From positions 1 through 38,882 of the forward strand of contig JAUNGE010000033.1 of the NCBI GenBank assembly GCA_030524675.1: a stretch of DNA of 38,882 bases, in the 5' to 3' direction. This document shows positions 6,173 through 15,407 of the stretch, piece after piece; positions within the stretch are counted from its first letter, which is position 1; the number at the start of each line of letters is the position of its first letter. This DNA comes from a bacterium (GTDB lineage: Bacteria; Bacillota; Clostridia; Lachnospirales; Lachnospiraceae). The notes under the pieces were generated by a model, which was given only the letters and a program-made list of their open reading frames with translations, was not told where the DNA came from and made no database searches. The position numbers and the translations under genes are program-made.

Positions 6173-6559
6173 ATGACACAATGGGGGTCCTGTTCTCTGG
6201 GCGAGCAGGGGTACAGCCCGATTGAAATTCTGCGCTATTTTTATGGCGATGATATGTATATCAATACAGCGGATGTGATTTCCGGCATTCCGTCTTCCTG
6301 GCCAGGGTATGAGTTGACAGTCGGAAGCAGCGGAGACAAGGTGCGTCAGATGCAGGAACAGCTGAGAACAATCGCCTCTGTCTATACTGCCATTCCAACC
6401 ATCACAGCGGACGGCATCTTCGGCCAGGCGACTGCAGCAGCGGTGCGGGAATTTCAATCCATCTTTGGATTGCCGCAGACGGGAACGGTTGATTTTGCCA
6501 CCTGGTACAAAATATCCCATATTTATGTGGGAATTACGCGGATTGCAGAACTGAACTGA
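6173..6559 (+). pseudogene. 3' fragment of a SpoIID/peptidoglycan-binding protein gene
   Basis: About 128 residues. They start at M-T-Q-W-G-S, the tail of the G-H-G-x-G-M-S-Q-x-G motif that closes the SpoIID domain (lytic transglycosylase family of sporulation), and continue Q-G-Y-S-P-I-E-I-L-R-Y-F-Y-G as intact homologues do. Residues about 45-115 are a peptidoglycan-binding domain 1 repeat (V-G-S-S-G-D-K-V-R-Q-M-Q-E-Q-L, A-D-G-I-F-G-Q-A-T, V-R-E-F-Q). There is no ribosome binding site and the upstream frame is phage DNA. The 5' half is expected at the other end of the prophage. Either a dead gene or one restored by excision. Confidence 0.75.
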
Positions 6560-6570
6560 CAGAAGCCTTT

Positions 6571-6620
6571 TCCCATATTTTGTTTTCTGAATGTTTGCAG
6601 GGACAGGATATGGGATACTT
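6571..6620 (+). terminator. Possible terminator of the SpoIID-like gene
   Basis: TCCCATAT (6571-6578) pairs with ATATGGGA (6608-6615), followed by TACTTTT. The loop is long, so this is only a moderate candidate. Confidence 0.35.
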
Positions 6621-6689
6621 TTCGTCAATATAGCAAAAAAGTTTCGGAAAAATTTCCAGAATTTTGTCAGCCTCAATGCCGAAAAAAAG

Positions 6690-6718
6690 TTGAAATCATG
6701 CAAAACATGTGGTAAAAT
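6690..6718 (+). promoter_or_regulatory. carA upstream promoter P1
   Basis: TTGAAA (6690-6695), 17 bp spacer, TAAAAT (6713-6718) with an extended -10 TG. It lies about 130 bp before carA, leaving room for leader control; a small hairpin (TGGGC...GCCCA near 6729-6748) follows. Confidence 0.6.
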
Positions 6719-6770
6719 CTATCCAATTTGGGCATTTGCCTAGGCCCAGAAAAGAAAGTGGCAAAGCAAA

Positions 6771-6800
6771 CTGACTACAGAGACGGAAATACAGTATAAT
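6771..6800 (+). promoter_or_regulatory. carA proximal promoter P2
   Basis: CTGACT (6771-6776), 18 bp spacer, TATAAT (6795-6800), 52 bp before the carA start. Two tandem promoters are common for carAB; I see no clear PyrR-type binding loop. Confidence 0.5.
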
Positions 6801-6851
6801 AGCAGCTAAGAAACAGGCAGCAGAAAAAACAGAAGAAAGGTGTGAGGGTGT

Positions 6852-7925
6852 ATGAAAGCATTTTTAATACTCGAAGACGGAACTGTCTTTACAGGCACCA
6901 GTATCGGGTCTCAGAGAGAAGTCATCAGTGAGATTGTATTTAACACATCCATGACCGGTTATCTGGAAGTCCTGACTGACCCGTCCTATGCAGGACAGGC
7001 GGTCGTTATGACTTACCCGTTAATTGGAAACTACGGCATCTGCCGTGAAGATATGGAGTCCCAAAAACCGTGGCCGGATGGCTACATTGTCAGAGAATTA
7101 TCCAGAATTCCCAGCAATTTCAGAAGCGGGGATACGATTCAGCATTTCTTAGAGCAAAATGATATTCCAGGTATTAGTGGTATCGATACAAGATCCCTCA
7201 CAAAAATTTTAAGAGAAAAAGGAACCATGAATGGTATGATTACCACTCACGAGTACAGCAGTCTGGATGAAGTGATCCCGAGACTGAAACAGTACAGCGT
7301 GAAGGGCGTAGTCGCTGCAACCACATGTGAAAAGCCGTATGTTCTTCCAGGAAACGGAAAGAAAGTAGCACTTCTGGATTTGGGCGCAAAGAACAACATC
7401 GCGCGTTCACTGAACGAGAGAGGATGCGAAGTGACTGTATATCCGGCATACACACCGGCAGAGACGATTCTGGCATCCCATCCAGACGGCATTATGTTGA
7501 GCAACGGCCCTGGAGATCCGGCAGAGAATGTGGAGATTATCAAAGAAATCCGCAAACTCTATGAATCTGATATTCCGATTTTTGCAATCTGTCTGGGACA
7601 TCAGCTGATGGCTCTGGCGACAGGTGCAAAAACGTACAAATTAAAATATGGACACCGCGGCGGAAACCATCCGGTGAAAGACCTGGAGACAGGGCGTGTG
7701 TACATTTCCTCCCAGAACCATGGTTATGCCGTTGACACCGAGAGTCTTGACCCACATGTTGCAGTTCCGGCATTTGTCAATGTCAACGACGGGACGAACG
7801 AAGGCTTAAAGTACACGGGCAAGAACATTTTCACTGTACAGTATCATCCGGAGGCGTGTCCAGGGCCGCAGGATTCAGGCTATCTGTTTGACAGGTTCTT
7901 AAAAATGATGGAGGTGACTCGATAA
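6852..7925 (+). CDS. carA: Carbamoyl-phosphate synthase, small (glutaminase) subunit
   Basis: 357 aa, full length. The N-terminal domain (1-150) has the family T-S-M-T-G-Y and G-I-D-T-R-S-L-T blocks. The C-terminal class I glutamine amidotransferase has N-G-P-G-D-P near 218, the nucleophile Cys247 in C-L-G-H-Q, and His332 and Glu334 in Y-H-P-E. It releases ammonia from glutamine for CarB, feeding pyrimidine and arginine synthesis. AAGGTGTGAGGG precedes the ATG. The stop overlaps the carB start by one base (TAATG), so the subunits are translationally coupled. Confidence 0.97.
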   Translation: MKAFLILEDGTVFTGTSIGSQREVISEIVFNTSMTGYLEVLTDPSYAGQAVVMTYPLIGNYGICREDMESQKPWPDGYIVRELSRIPSNFRSGDTIQHFLEQNDIPGISGIDTRSLTKILREKGTMNGMITTHEYSSLDEVIPRLKQYSVKGVVAATTCEKPYVLPGNGKKVALLDLGAKNNIARSLNERGCEVTVYPAYTPAETILASHPDGIMLSNGPGDPAENVEIIKEIRKLYESDIPIFAICLGHQLMALATGAKTYKLKYGHRGGNHPVKDLETGRVYISSQNHGYAVDTESLDPHVAVPAFVNVNDGTNEGLKYTGKNIFTVQYHPEACPGPQDSGYLFDRFLKMMEVTR

Positions 7926-10900
7926 TGCCAAAACATGCAGACATCAAAAAAGTACTTGTGCTTGGCTCCGGTCCGATTGTCATCGGACAGGCAGCAGAGT
8001 TTGACTATGCCGGAACGCAGGCATGCCGTTCTCTGAAGGAAGAAGGCATCGAGGTGGTTCTTTTAAACTCCAATCCGGCTACGATTATGACGGACAAGGA
8101 CATCGCAGACCGTGTGTACATTGAACCGCTGACTCTGGAAGTGGTGGAACAGCTGATTTTAAAAGAAAAGCCAGACAGTGTGCTTCCGACATTGGGTGGA
8201 CAGGCAGGATTGAACCTGGCGATGGAGTTGGAGGAAGCCGGATTTTTGAAAGCAAATCATGTGCGCCTCATCGGAACGACGGCAGAGACCATCAAGAAGG
8301 CGGAGGACCGTCTGGAATTTAAAGAGACGATGGAGAAGATTGGCGAGCCGGTGGCACCGTCTCTGGTGGTGGAAAATGTACAGGATGGTATCAATTTTGC
8401 AGAAGAAATCGGGTATCCGGTTGTGCTGCGTCCAGCCTACACGCTCGGCGGTTCCGGCGGCGGTATCGCAAAGAACCGAGAAGAGCTGGTGGAAATTCTG
8501 GAGAACGGCCTGCGCCTCTCCCGCGTGGGACAGGTTCTGGTGGAGCGCTGCATTGCCGGATGGAAGGAAATCGAGTATGAGGTGATGCGCGATGGCGCCG
8601 GAAATGTGATTACCGTCTGCAACATGGAAAATCTCGACCCAGTCGGTATTCACACTGGCGACAGCATCGTTGTGGCGCCGTCCCAGACATTGGGGGATAA
8701 GGAGTACCAGATGCTGCGTACCTCCGCTCTGAACATTATCAGTGAGCTGAAAATCACTGGCGGATGCAATGTACAGTTTGCGCTTCACCCGACGAGTTTT
8801 GAGTACTGTGTCATCGAGGTAAACCCGCGTGTGAGCCGTTCCTCGGCGCTCGCTTCCAAGGCGACGGGATATCCGATTGCGAAAGTGGCGGCAAAGATTG
8901 CGCTGGGTTATACCCTGGATGAGATTAAAAATGCGGTGACACAGAAGACCTACGCGAGCTTTGAGCCAATGCTGGACTACTGTGTTGTGAAGATGCCAAG
9001 ACTTCCATTTGATAAATTTATCAGCGCAAAGAGAAAGCTGGGAACCCAGATGAAGGCGACCGGCGAGGTTATGAGCATCTGCACGAACTTTGAGGGTGCG
9101 CTGATGAAGGCAATCCGTTCTCTGGAGCAGCATGTGGACTGCCTGATGTCCTACGATTTCTCCAAGATGACGGACGATGAGCTGGTAAAACAGCTGGATA
9201 TTGTGGATGACCGCCGCATCTGGGTGATTGCGGAGGCATTGCGCCGCAATTTCTCCTATGAGATGATTCATGACATCACAAAAATTGACATTTGGTTTAT
9301 TGATAAGTTGGCGATTATCGTGGAGATGGAGAATGCGCTGAAGGCAGTCGGAAAGGCTGTGCAGACTGGAACACCGGCGCTTCACGCACTGAGCAGTGAA
9401 CTTCTCGCAGAGGCGAAGAGAATCGAATTTCCGGATACCGTGATTTCCCGCCTGACACATATTTCTGTGGATGAAATCAAGGGAATGAGAAAAGACCATG
9501 GCATTGTGGCCGCTTACAAGATGGTGGACACTTGTGCGGCTGAGTTTGCGGCAGCGACTCCGTACTATTATTCCTGCTTTGGCAGTGAGAATGAGGCGGA
9601 CGGCACGGCGGACCGCAAAAAGGTGCTGGTTTTAGGTTCCGGCCCGATTCGTATCGGACAGGGTATTGAGTTTGACTTCTGCTCTGTTCACAGCACCTGG
9701 GCGTTCAGCAAAGAGGGGTATGAGACTGTCATTGTCAACAATAACCCTGAGACCGTGAGCACGGACTTTGACATTGCGGATAAGCTGTATTTTGAGCCGT
9801 TGACTCCGGAGGATGTGGAGAGCATCGTGGATATCGAGAAGCCGGACGGAGCTGTGGTGCAGTTCGGCGGCCAGACGGCCATCAAGCTGACAGAAGCGCT
9901 GATGAAGATGGGTGTTCCGATTCTTGGAACTGCGGCGGAAGATGTGGATGCGGCGGAGGACAGAGAGCTGTTTGACGAGATTCTGGAGAAATGCCAGATT
10001 CCGCGTCCAGCAGGACACACGGTATTTACCGCAGAGGAAGCAAAAAAAGCGGCGAACGAGCTGGGATATCCGGTTCTGGTGCGCCCGTCCTACGTGCTTG
10101 GCGGTCAGGGTATGCAGATTGCGATTCATGACCAGGATATCGACGAGTTTATCGGCATTATCAACCAGATTGCGCAGGAACACCCGATTCTTGTCGATAA
10201 ATATATTATGGGCAAGGAGATTGAGGTCGATGCCATCTGCGATGGCACAGATATTCTGATTCCAGGTATCATGGAGCACATCGAGAGAACCGGTATCCAC
10301 TCCGGCGACAGCATTTCTGTGTATCCGGCGCCGAGCATCAGCGATAAGAACCGCGCAACCATCGTGGATTATACGGAAAAACTGGCGCGTGCACTGCATG
10401 TAAAAGGTATGATTAACATTCAGTTTATCGTGGATGGTGATGACGTGTACATCATCGAGGTAAATCCGCGTTCTTCCCGTACGGTGCCGTATATCAGCAA
10501 AGTGACGGGAATCCCGATTGTGCCGCTTGCGACACAGATTATCTGCGGCCATACCATCCGAGAGCTGGGCTACACACCAGGATTGCAGCCGGAGGCAAAA
10601 TATATCGCTATCAAGATGCCAGTATTCTCCTTTGAGAAAATCCGTGGCGCAGACATCAGCCTGGGACCGGAGATGAAATCCACAGGAGAATGTCTGGGAA
10701 TTGCAAAGACCTTCAACGAGGCACTGTACAAGGCATTCCAGGGTGCGGGCATCAAGCTTCCAAAATACAAAAACATGATTATCACGGTGCGTGACTCTGA
10801 TAAGGAAGATGTGATTCCGATTGCGAAGCGGTTTGCCGCTCTGGGATACAAGATTTTTGCGACAAAGGGAACGGCCAAGGCTTTGAACGACGGAGGCGTG

Positions 10901-11155
10901 AAGGCAATCCGCGTCAATAAGATTGAGCAGGAGTCCCCGAACCTGATGGATTTGATTCTGGGTCATGAGATTGACCTAGTGATCGATACACCACCGCAGG
11001 GTGTGGACCGAAGCCATGACGGATTCCTGATTCGCAGAAATGCGATTGAGACAGGCGTGAATGTGCTGACTTCCCTGGATACCGCGGCGGCGCTGGCGAC
11101 CAGTATGGAAAATCGGGCACAGGAGCTGACACTGGTGAATATTGCAGAGATTTAA
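7925..11155 (+). CDS. carB: Carbamoyl-phosphate synthase, large (ammonia) subunit
   Basis: 1076 aa, the normal length. Two homologous ATP-grasp halves are clear: V-L-G-S-G-P-I-V-I-G-Q-A-A-E-F-D near 13 and V-L-G-S-G-P-I-R-I-G-Q-G-I-E-F-D near 568, each followed by L-R-P-A-Y-T-L-G-G-S-G-G and V-R-P-S-Y-V-L-G-G-Q-G-M nucleotide loops and E-V-N-P-R metal-binding motifs. The C-terminal about 140 residues are the MGS-like allosteric domain. It makes carbamoyl phosphate from bicarbonate, ammonia and two ATP. A strong terminator follows 15 bp after the stop. Confidence 0.97.
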   Translation: MPKHADIKKVLVLGSGPIVIGQAAEFDYAGTQACRSLKEEGIEVVLLNSNPATIMTDKDIADRVYIEPLTLEVVEQLILKEKPDSVLPTLGGQAGLNLAMELEEAGFLKANHVRLIGTTAETIKKAEDRLEFKETMEKIGEPVAPSLVVENVQDGINFAEEIGYPVVLRPAYTLGGSGGGIAKNREELVEILENGLRLSRVGQVLVERCIAGWKEIEYEVMRDGAGNVITVCNMENLDPVGIHTGDSIVVAPSQTLGDKEYQMLRTSALNIISELKITGGCNVQFALHPTSFEYCVIEVNPRVSRSSALASKATGYPIAKVAAKIALGYTLDEIKNAVTQKTYASFEPMLDYCVVKMPRLPFDKFISAKRKLGTQMKATGEVMSICTNFEGALMKAIRSLEQHVDCLMSYDFSKMTDDELVKQLDIVDDRRIWVIAEALRRNFSYEMIHDITKIDIWFIDKLAIIVEMENALKAVGKAVQTGTPALHALSSELLAEAKRIEFPDTVISRLTHISVDEIKGMRKDHGIVAAYKMVDTCAAEFAAATPYYYSCFGSENEADGTADRKKVLVLGSGPIRIGQGIEFDFCSVHSTWAFSKEGYETVIVNNNPETVSTDFDIADKLYFEPLTPEDVESIVDIEKPDGAVVQFGGQTAIKLTEALMKMGVPILGTAAEDVDAAEDRELFDEILEKCQIPRPAGHTVFTAEEAKKAANELGYPVLVRPSYVLGGQGMQIAIHDQDIDEFIGIINQIAQEHPILVDKYIMGKEIEVDAICDGTDILIPGIMEHIERTGIHSGDSISVYPAPSISDKNRATIVDYTEKLARALHVKGMINIQFIVDGDDVYIIEVNPRSSRTVPYISKVTGIPIVPLATQIICGHTIRELGYTPGLQPEAKYIAIKMPVFSFEKIRGADISLGPEMKSTGECLGIAKTFNEALYKAFQGAGIKLPKYKNMIITVRDSDKEDVIPIAKRFAALGYKIFATKGTAKALNDGGVKAIRVNKIEQESPNLMDLILGHEIDLVIDTPPQGVDRSHDGFLIRRNAIETGVNVLTSLDTAAALATSMENRAQELTLVNIAEI

Positions 11156-11170
11156 AAGAAATTTGAGAAG

Positions 11171-11215
11171 ACGCTGTAAAGCTGAGACATACAATCAGCT
11201 TTGCAGCGTTTTTTT
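11171..11215 (+). terminator. carAB terminator
   Basis: ACGCTG-t-AAAGCTGA pairs with TCAGCTT-t-GCAGCGT and is followed directly by a seven-T tract. Strong intrinsic terminator. Confidence 0.9.
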
Positions 11216-11342
11216 GTTGTTTTTATAACGCTTTTTGACCTTTTTTCACATTTTTGGACCACGCCAAAGTTTGGATTGGGGGTAAAATGTGTTGATTTTT
11301 GGGAAAAACTGGCGCGGGCGTGGTTTTTGGAAGAAGTACGAG

Positions 11343-11371
11343 TTGTGAAAATGGGAGGGATATGGAATAAT
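11343..11371 (+). promoter_or_regulatory. Candidate promoter of the glycan transporter operon
   Basis: TTGTGA (11343-11348), 17 bp spacer, AATAAT (11366-11371) with an extended -10 TG. About 80 bp before the first permease. The rest of the 11216-11450 spacer is A/T and G/A rich with a 7-bp inverted repeat (CCACGCC at 11259, GGCGTGG at 11317) of unknown meaning; no gene seen. Confidence 0.4.
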
Positions 11372-11450
11372 CGGGGCAACAGGTCAGATACGGCAGAAAG
11401 CAGCCCAGACGGATGGGCAGAAAGAAAAAGAAAAAAGGAGAGGAAAAAGA

Positions 11451-12446
11451 GTGAAAGGAAACATGTTCAAGACAGCAGGGAGTACAGAGGCTGCTGTTTT
11501 CACAGCACCGGCGGCGGGTCCTGCGGCAAAGAAAAGCCGGATGCAGGAAGTGCTCCGAAAACTGAAGAAAAACTGGCAGCTTTATGTAATCATTGCACTT
11601 CCCGTACTTATCTTACTGGTGTTCAGTTACGGACCTATGTACGGACTGCAGATTGCATTTAAGGATTTTGTGCCAACGAGAGGATTTTCAGGGAGCAAAT
11701 GGGTGGGACTCAAACATTTTAAAGCGTTTGTGACATCCTACCAGTTTGGCAGATTGATTAAGAATACGATGATTATCAGTTTGTATTCCCTGATTGCAAA
11801 TTTTCCGGCGGCGATTATTCTGGCAGTTGCAGTCAACGAGTGCAGGAGTAAATGGTACAAAAAAACAGTGCAGATGATTACCTACGCACCGCACTTTATC
11901 TCAACCGTTGTCATGGCGGGTATCGTGCTGATGGTGCTGTCACCTTATTCTGGTATCATCAACAATATCATTGAAATGTTCGGCGGCGAGCGAATCGACT
12001 TTATGGCAAAGCCGCAGTTCTTCAAACATATTTATGTATGGTCAGGCGTATGGCAGAGCATGGGATTCAATTCCATCATCTACATATCTGCTCTGGCAGG
12101 CATTGACCCGACTCTCCATGAGGCGGCAGTCGTGGACGGCGCGACCCGCTGGCAGAGAATCATCCATGTGGATATCCCAGGAATTATGCCGACGATTATC
12201 ACCATGCTGATTATGAACTGCGGACGCATCATGACAGTAGGGCATGAGAAAATCCTGCTGCTGCAGAATGCGGTCAATATGTCCACTTCCGATGTGATTT
12301 CAACATATGTGTACCGCGTCGGTCTGGAAAATGCACAGTACAGCTTTTCCACCGCAGTCGGGCTATTTAACGCGGTGATTAACTGCACGCTTCTTCTGAT
12401 TGTCAACAAGATTGCAAAACACGTCAGTGAGACGAGTTTGTGGTAA
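11451..12446 (+). CDS. Sugar ABC transporter permease, LplB/YtcP-type
   Basis: 331 aa from a GTG with AAAGGAGAGG upstream; ATG 11463 is an alternative. After a basic lead (to about 38) there are six hydrophobic segments, the first near 45-65 (L-Y-V-I-I-A-L-P-V-L-I-L-L-V-F). The ATPase-contact EAA loop reads E-A-A-V-V-D-G-A-T-R-W-Q-R, then I-P-G-I-M-P-T. It pairs with the next gene to form an importer of the CUT1-like group that handles complex oligosaccharides. The two share an overlapping or close junction. The substrate is inferred from the two GH95-related hydrolases downstream. Confidence 0.9.
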   Translation: MKGNMFKTAGSTEAAVFTAPAAGPAAKKSRMQEVLRKLKKNWQLYVIIALPVLILLVFSYGPMYGLQIAFKDFVPTRGFSGSKWVGLKHFKAFVTSYQFGRLIKNTMIISLYSLIANFPAAIILAVAVNECRSKWYKKTVQMITYAPHFISTVVMAGIVLMVLSPYSGIINNIIEMFGGERIDFMAKPQFFKHIYVWSGVWQSMGFNSIIYISALAGIDPTLHEAAVVDGATRWQRIIHVDIPGIMPTIITMLIMNCGRIMTVGHEKILLLQNAVNMSTSDVISTYVYRVGLENAQYSFSTAVGLFNAVINCTLLLIVNKIAKHVSETSLW

Positions 12447-12463
12447 GAAGGGAGAAACACACT

Positions 12464-13357
12464 ATGAGAATGAAAAAAAAATATATCAGTGAAGATAAGG
12501 TATTCTCGTTTTTTGTCTACCTTTTTCTGACAATCGTGATGCTGATGATTGCATTTCCGCTTCTGTATCTGGTGAGTGCATCGTTCAGCGAGCCGCAGGC
12601 GGTGATTTCCGGAAGAGTCTGGCTGCTGCCGGTTGACTTTACGCTGAAAGGATATGAGGCGATTTTTAAGGATAACAGTTTGATTCGAGGGTTTGGAAAC
12701 TCCGTGTTTATCACGGTGGTGGGAACCTGCTTAAACATCGTCGTGACAGTGATGATGGCATATCCGCTTTCCAGACGTAAATTTTATGGAAGAAAGTTTT
12801 TTACCATGTTTATGATGTTTACCATGTTTTTTAGCGGCGGTTTGGTTCCGACATTCCTTCTGATTAACCAACTGAGTATGTACAACTCCTACTGGGCAAT
12901 CATTCTTCCAGGATGCGTCGGCGTCACAAATGTCATTATCTGCCGCACATATTTTGAGTCCAGTATTCCAGAAGAACTGTATGAGGCGGCTTCCCTGGAC
13001 GGATGCGACGATTTCGGCTTTCTGCTTCGGATTGCACTGCCGCTCGCAAAGCCTGTTTTAGCGGTTTTGGTTCTGTACTACGCAGTCGGACACTGGAATT
13101 CCTACTTTAAAGAGATGATTTATCTGGAGGATAAAATCAAATATCCGCTCCAGGTTGTGCTGAGACAGATTATCATCATGAGCCAGATTGCGGACGAGAT
13201 GATGTTGGACTTTTCCACCGCAGAGCGTGTGCAGGGTATGGCAGACCTGCTGAAATATTCTACCATCGTGGTATCCAGTCTTCCGATGCTGATGCTGTAT
13301 CCGTTTATTCAGAAGTACTTTGTAAAAGGCGTTATGATTGGTTCCGTAAAAGGTTGA
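12464..13357 (+). CDS. Sugar ABC transporter permease, YtcP/LplC-type
   Basis: 297 aa. Starts M-R-M-K-K-K-Y-I with AAGGGAG upstream; the frame extends to 12440 but without a binding site. Six membrane segments, the first near residues 14-36 (F-S-F-F-V-Y-L-F-L-T-I-V-M-L-M). The EAA loop is E-A-A-S-L-D-G-C-D-D-F-G, followed by I-A-L-P-L-A-K-P-V. It ends G-V-M-I-G-S-V-K-G, a typical C-terminus of this permease group. It begins 17 bp after the first permease stop, and the binding protein follows after 165 bp. Confidence 0.9.
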   Translation: MRMKKKYISEDKVFSFFVYLFLTIVMLMIAFPLLYLVSASFSEPQAVISGRVWLLPVDFTLKGYEAIFKDNSLIRGFGNSVFITVVGTCLNIVVTVMMAYPLSRRKFYGRKFFTMFMMFTMFFSGGLVPTFLLINQLSMYNSYWAIILPGCVGVTNVIICRTYFESSIPEELYEAASLDGCDDFGFLLRIALPLAKPVLAVLVLYYAVGHWNSYFKEMIYLEDKIKYPLQVVLRQIIIMSQIADEMMLDFSTAERVQGMADLLKYSTIVVSSLPMLMLYPFIQKYFVKGVMIGSVKG

Positions 13358-13458
13358 CAGACATCTTTGACATCTCGGATAAGATAGTTTGGCAGGAGAG
13401 TTCTGATAAAATATCTCTGACGAAAAACTAAGAAAAAGTAACAAAATAGAAATTTCAG

Positions 13459-13487
13459 TTTATAAAGGCAAAAAAATCATGTATAAT
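13459..13487 (+). promoter_or_regulatory. Possible internal promoter before the binding-protein gene
   Basis: TTTATA (13459-13464), 17 bp, TATAAT (13482-13487), 35 bp before the binding-protein start. An extra promoter here would give the excess of binding protein usually seen over permeases. No terminator is evident between the permease and this site. Confidence 0.4.
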
Positions 13488-13522
13488 AAAAAAGCTCGTG
13501 AGACGGGCGGAAAGAGGAAGAT

Positions 13523-15271
13523 ATGAAAAAGAAAAGAATCGCAGCCGCTGCATTGTCAGCAATGATGAGCGCGTCCCTGTTGGTGGGATGCGGAGGAACG
13601 AACTCCATGGCGCCAACAACGAATTCGGAGAAGGCCACGACAGCAGGAGAAAAGCTGGGAGAAACCGCAGGTACGACAGCTGCAGCACAGACAGAGAATG
13701 TGACTCCAGCAGGGGAATTCCCGATTGTGAAAGAGCCGATTACTCTGAAAGTGGCAGCTATCGACGAGACCTATGTAGGGGCTTTGGGAGATGTGGATTT
13801 CTGTAAATGGTATGAGGAAAAGACCGGAATCCATATTGAGTGGACTGAGATTCCAAGAGACGGATATAAAGAGAAACTGAATTTGATGCTGAGTACTGGA
13901 AACCTGCCGGATGTGATTTTGGGCATGAAGCTTTCCTCCAATGATGTTTCCTCCTACGGCGAGGATGGAACCTTTGTCATGCTGGATGATTACATTGACC
14001 AGTATAGCACAGAATTTAAAAAGATGGTGGAGGAAGACCCATCTATCAAAGAGATGATTACTTCACCGGACGGACATATCTACTCTCTGCCGACCATCAA
14101 TGACTGTCTGCACAACCAGTACCGTACCCGCGCATGGATCAACCAGGAATGGCTGGATGCAGTTGGCATGGACATGCCAAAGACAACGGATGAATTTGAG
14201 GCTGTTTTACAGGCATTTAAGGACAAAGACCCGAACGGCAACGGCATTGCAGATGAAATCCCGATGTTGGGAAATCAGCTGCCCAAGAACAATATTGTAA
14301 ACTACCTGATGAACGCATTTATCTATATGCATGGTTCCGATATTCAGGACCCGTCTACGTTGTACCTGTATCTGGATGACAATGGAAAGATTCAGTTTAC
14401 GCCGGACAAAGAAGCGTACAAGGAAGGTCTGGCGTGGATTCACAGCTTGATTGAGAAAGGGTTGATTGACGGCACTTCTTTTACACAGGATGACACACAG
14501 TTTAAACAGATTATTCAGGATGAGAGTGCAGTAAAAGTCGGCGTCATCCGTGCAGACCTGATCTGCAGCTATACAGGTGAGTACAGTGGAACGCCGGACC
14601 ACAGAGTGGAGCAGTACCGCGTGTTGGAGCCGCTTCAGGGACCTGAAGGGTTTCAGTATCAGCCATCTTACCTGTATGCAAGCGTGGGAGCAGGAAACTT
14701 TGTCATCACAAACACCTGCCAGTATCCAGAAGCAGCATTCCGCTGGGCAGACGGCTGGTATTCTGAGGAAGCAAGTTTTATGGCATGGTACGGACAGGAA
14801 GGAAAAGGCTGGATACAGCCGCCGGAAGGTTCTATCGGTTTGAACGGTGAGAAGGCAATGTATCAGAGACTTCCAGTGGAAGGTGCAGAGCAGACCATCC
14901 GCATTACCAATAAGTTTGGAAATAACACAGCGAGAATGAGAGAGGGAGAGGTGTACCTGGAGAACGATCTGGCACAGAAATTCTCCACAGAACCGATTTT
15001 ATACTTTGCAACAAAAGAGAGCCTAGTACCGTATGCGGACCCATCCAGGGTGGTACCTCCGCTGAACCTGACAAGGGAGGAATCATCCGAGATTTCCAAC
15101 ATCAGAACCATGATTGATGACTACGTGGAAGAGAATCAGGCGCTGTTCTGCCTGGGAACAAGAGACGTGGAGAAAGAATGGGATGCCTATGTGAAAGAAT
15201 TCTCTGCACTGGGATTGGACAAAATGCTTGAGATATACCAGACTGCTTATGACAGACAGTATAAAGAATGA
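13523..15271 (+). CDS. Extracellular sugar-binding lipoprotein of the ABC transporter
   Basis: 582 aa. Signal peptide of 22 residues with lipobox L-L-V-G-C; Cys23 is the lipidation site. A T/A/E-rich linker (25-65) precedes a large solute-binding fold of the LplA-like group: W-Y-E-E-K-T-G-I-H-I-E-W, L-N-L-M-L-S-T-G-N-L-P-D-V-I, and the Y-T-L...P-T-I-N-D block. A calcium-site-like D-P-N-G-N-G-I-A-D-E-I occurs near 237. It captures oligosaccharides outside the cell and hands them to the two permeases. GAGGAAG lies upstream of the ATG. Confidence 0.92.
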   Translation: MKKKRIAAAALSAMMSASLLVGCGGTNSMAPTTNSEKATTAGEKLGETAGTTAAAQTENVTPAGEFPIVKEPITLKVAAIDETYVGALGDVDFCKWYEEKTGIHIEWTEIPRDGYKEKLNLMLSTGNLPDVILGMKLSSNDVSSYGEDGTFVMLDDYIDQYSTEFKKMVEEDPSIKEMITSPDGHIYSLPTINDCLHNQYRTRAWINQEWLDAVGMDMPKTTDEFEAVLQAFKDKDPNGNGIADEIPMLGNQLPKNNIVNYLMNAFIYMHGSDIQDPSTLYLYLDDNGKIQFTPDKEAYKEGLAWIHSLIEKGLIDGTSFTQDDTQFKQIIQDESAVKVGVIRADLICSYTGEYSGTPDHRVEQYRVLEPLQGPEGFQYQPSYLYASVGAGNFVITNTCQYPEAAFRWADGWYSEEASFMAWYGQEGKGWIQPPEGSIGLNGEKAMYQRLPVEGAEQTIRITNKFGNNTARMREGEVYLENDLAQKFSTEPILYFATKESLVPYADPSRVVPPLNLTREESSEISNIRTMIDDYVEENQALFCLGTRDVEKEWDAYVKEFSALGLDKMLEIYQTAYDRQYKE

Positions 15272-15321
15272 GACAGACACGCCTGCTGACGCGGGTAGCA
15301 TTATAAAGAAAGGCTGACAGC

Positions 15322-15363
15322 ATTGAGGCATGGCGGCGGGATACCGCTGTGTCTCAAGCTTTT
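15322..15363 (+). terminator. Terminator after the binding-protein gene
   Basis: TTGAG-GCA-TGGCGG pairs with CCGCTG-TG-TCTCAA, followed by GCTTTT. It separates the transporter from the regulator and hydrolase genes, or partly attenuates read-through. Confidence 0.65.
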
Positions 15364-15380
15364 GGCGTCTTAAGAAGAGA

Positions 15381-15394
15381 TGAAAACGATTTGA
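15381..15394 (+). promoter_or_regulatory. cre-like CcpA operator before the AraC gene
   Basis: TGAAAACGATTTGA matches the Bacillus-type catabolite-responsive element TGNAARCGNWWWCA at 13 of 14 positions and is nearly palindromic around CG. It lies 14 bp before the regulator start, where CcpA binding would block transcription of regulator and hydrolases when preferred sugar is present. Confidence 0.5.
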
Positions 15395-15407
15395 GTATAA
15401 GGGGGAA

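Noticed and set aside
8159-9499. Long minus-strand frame opposite carB
   Set aside because: It is the shadow of a highly biased coding sequence; carB on the plus strand is unequivocal and the antisense product is Cys/His-rich with no family features.
9632-10966. Second long minus-strand frame opposite carB
   Set aside because: Same reason; mirrors the second ATP-grasp half.
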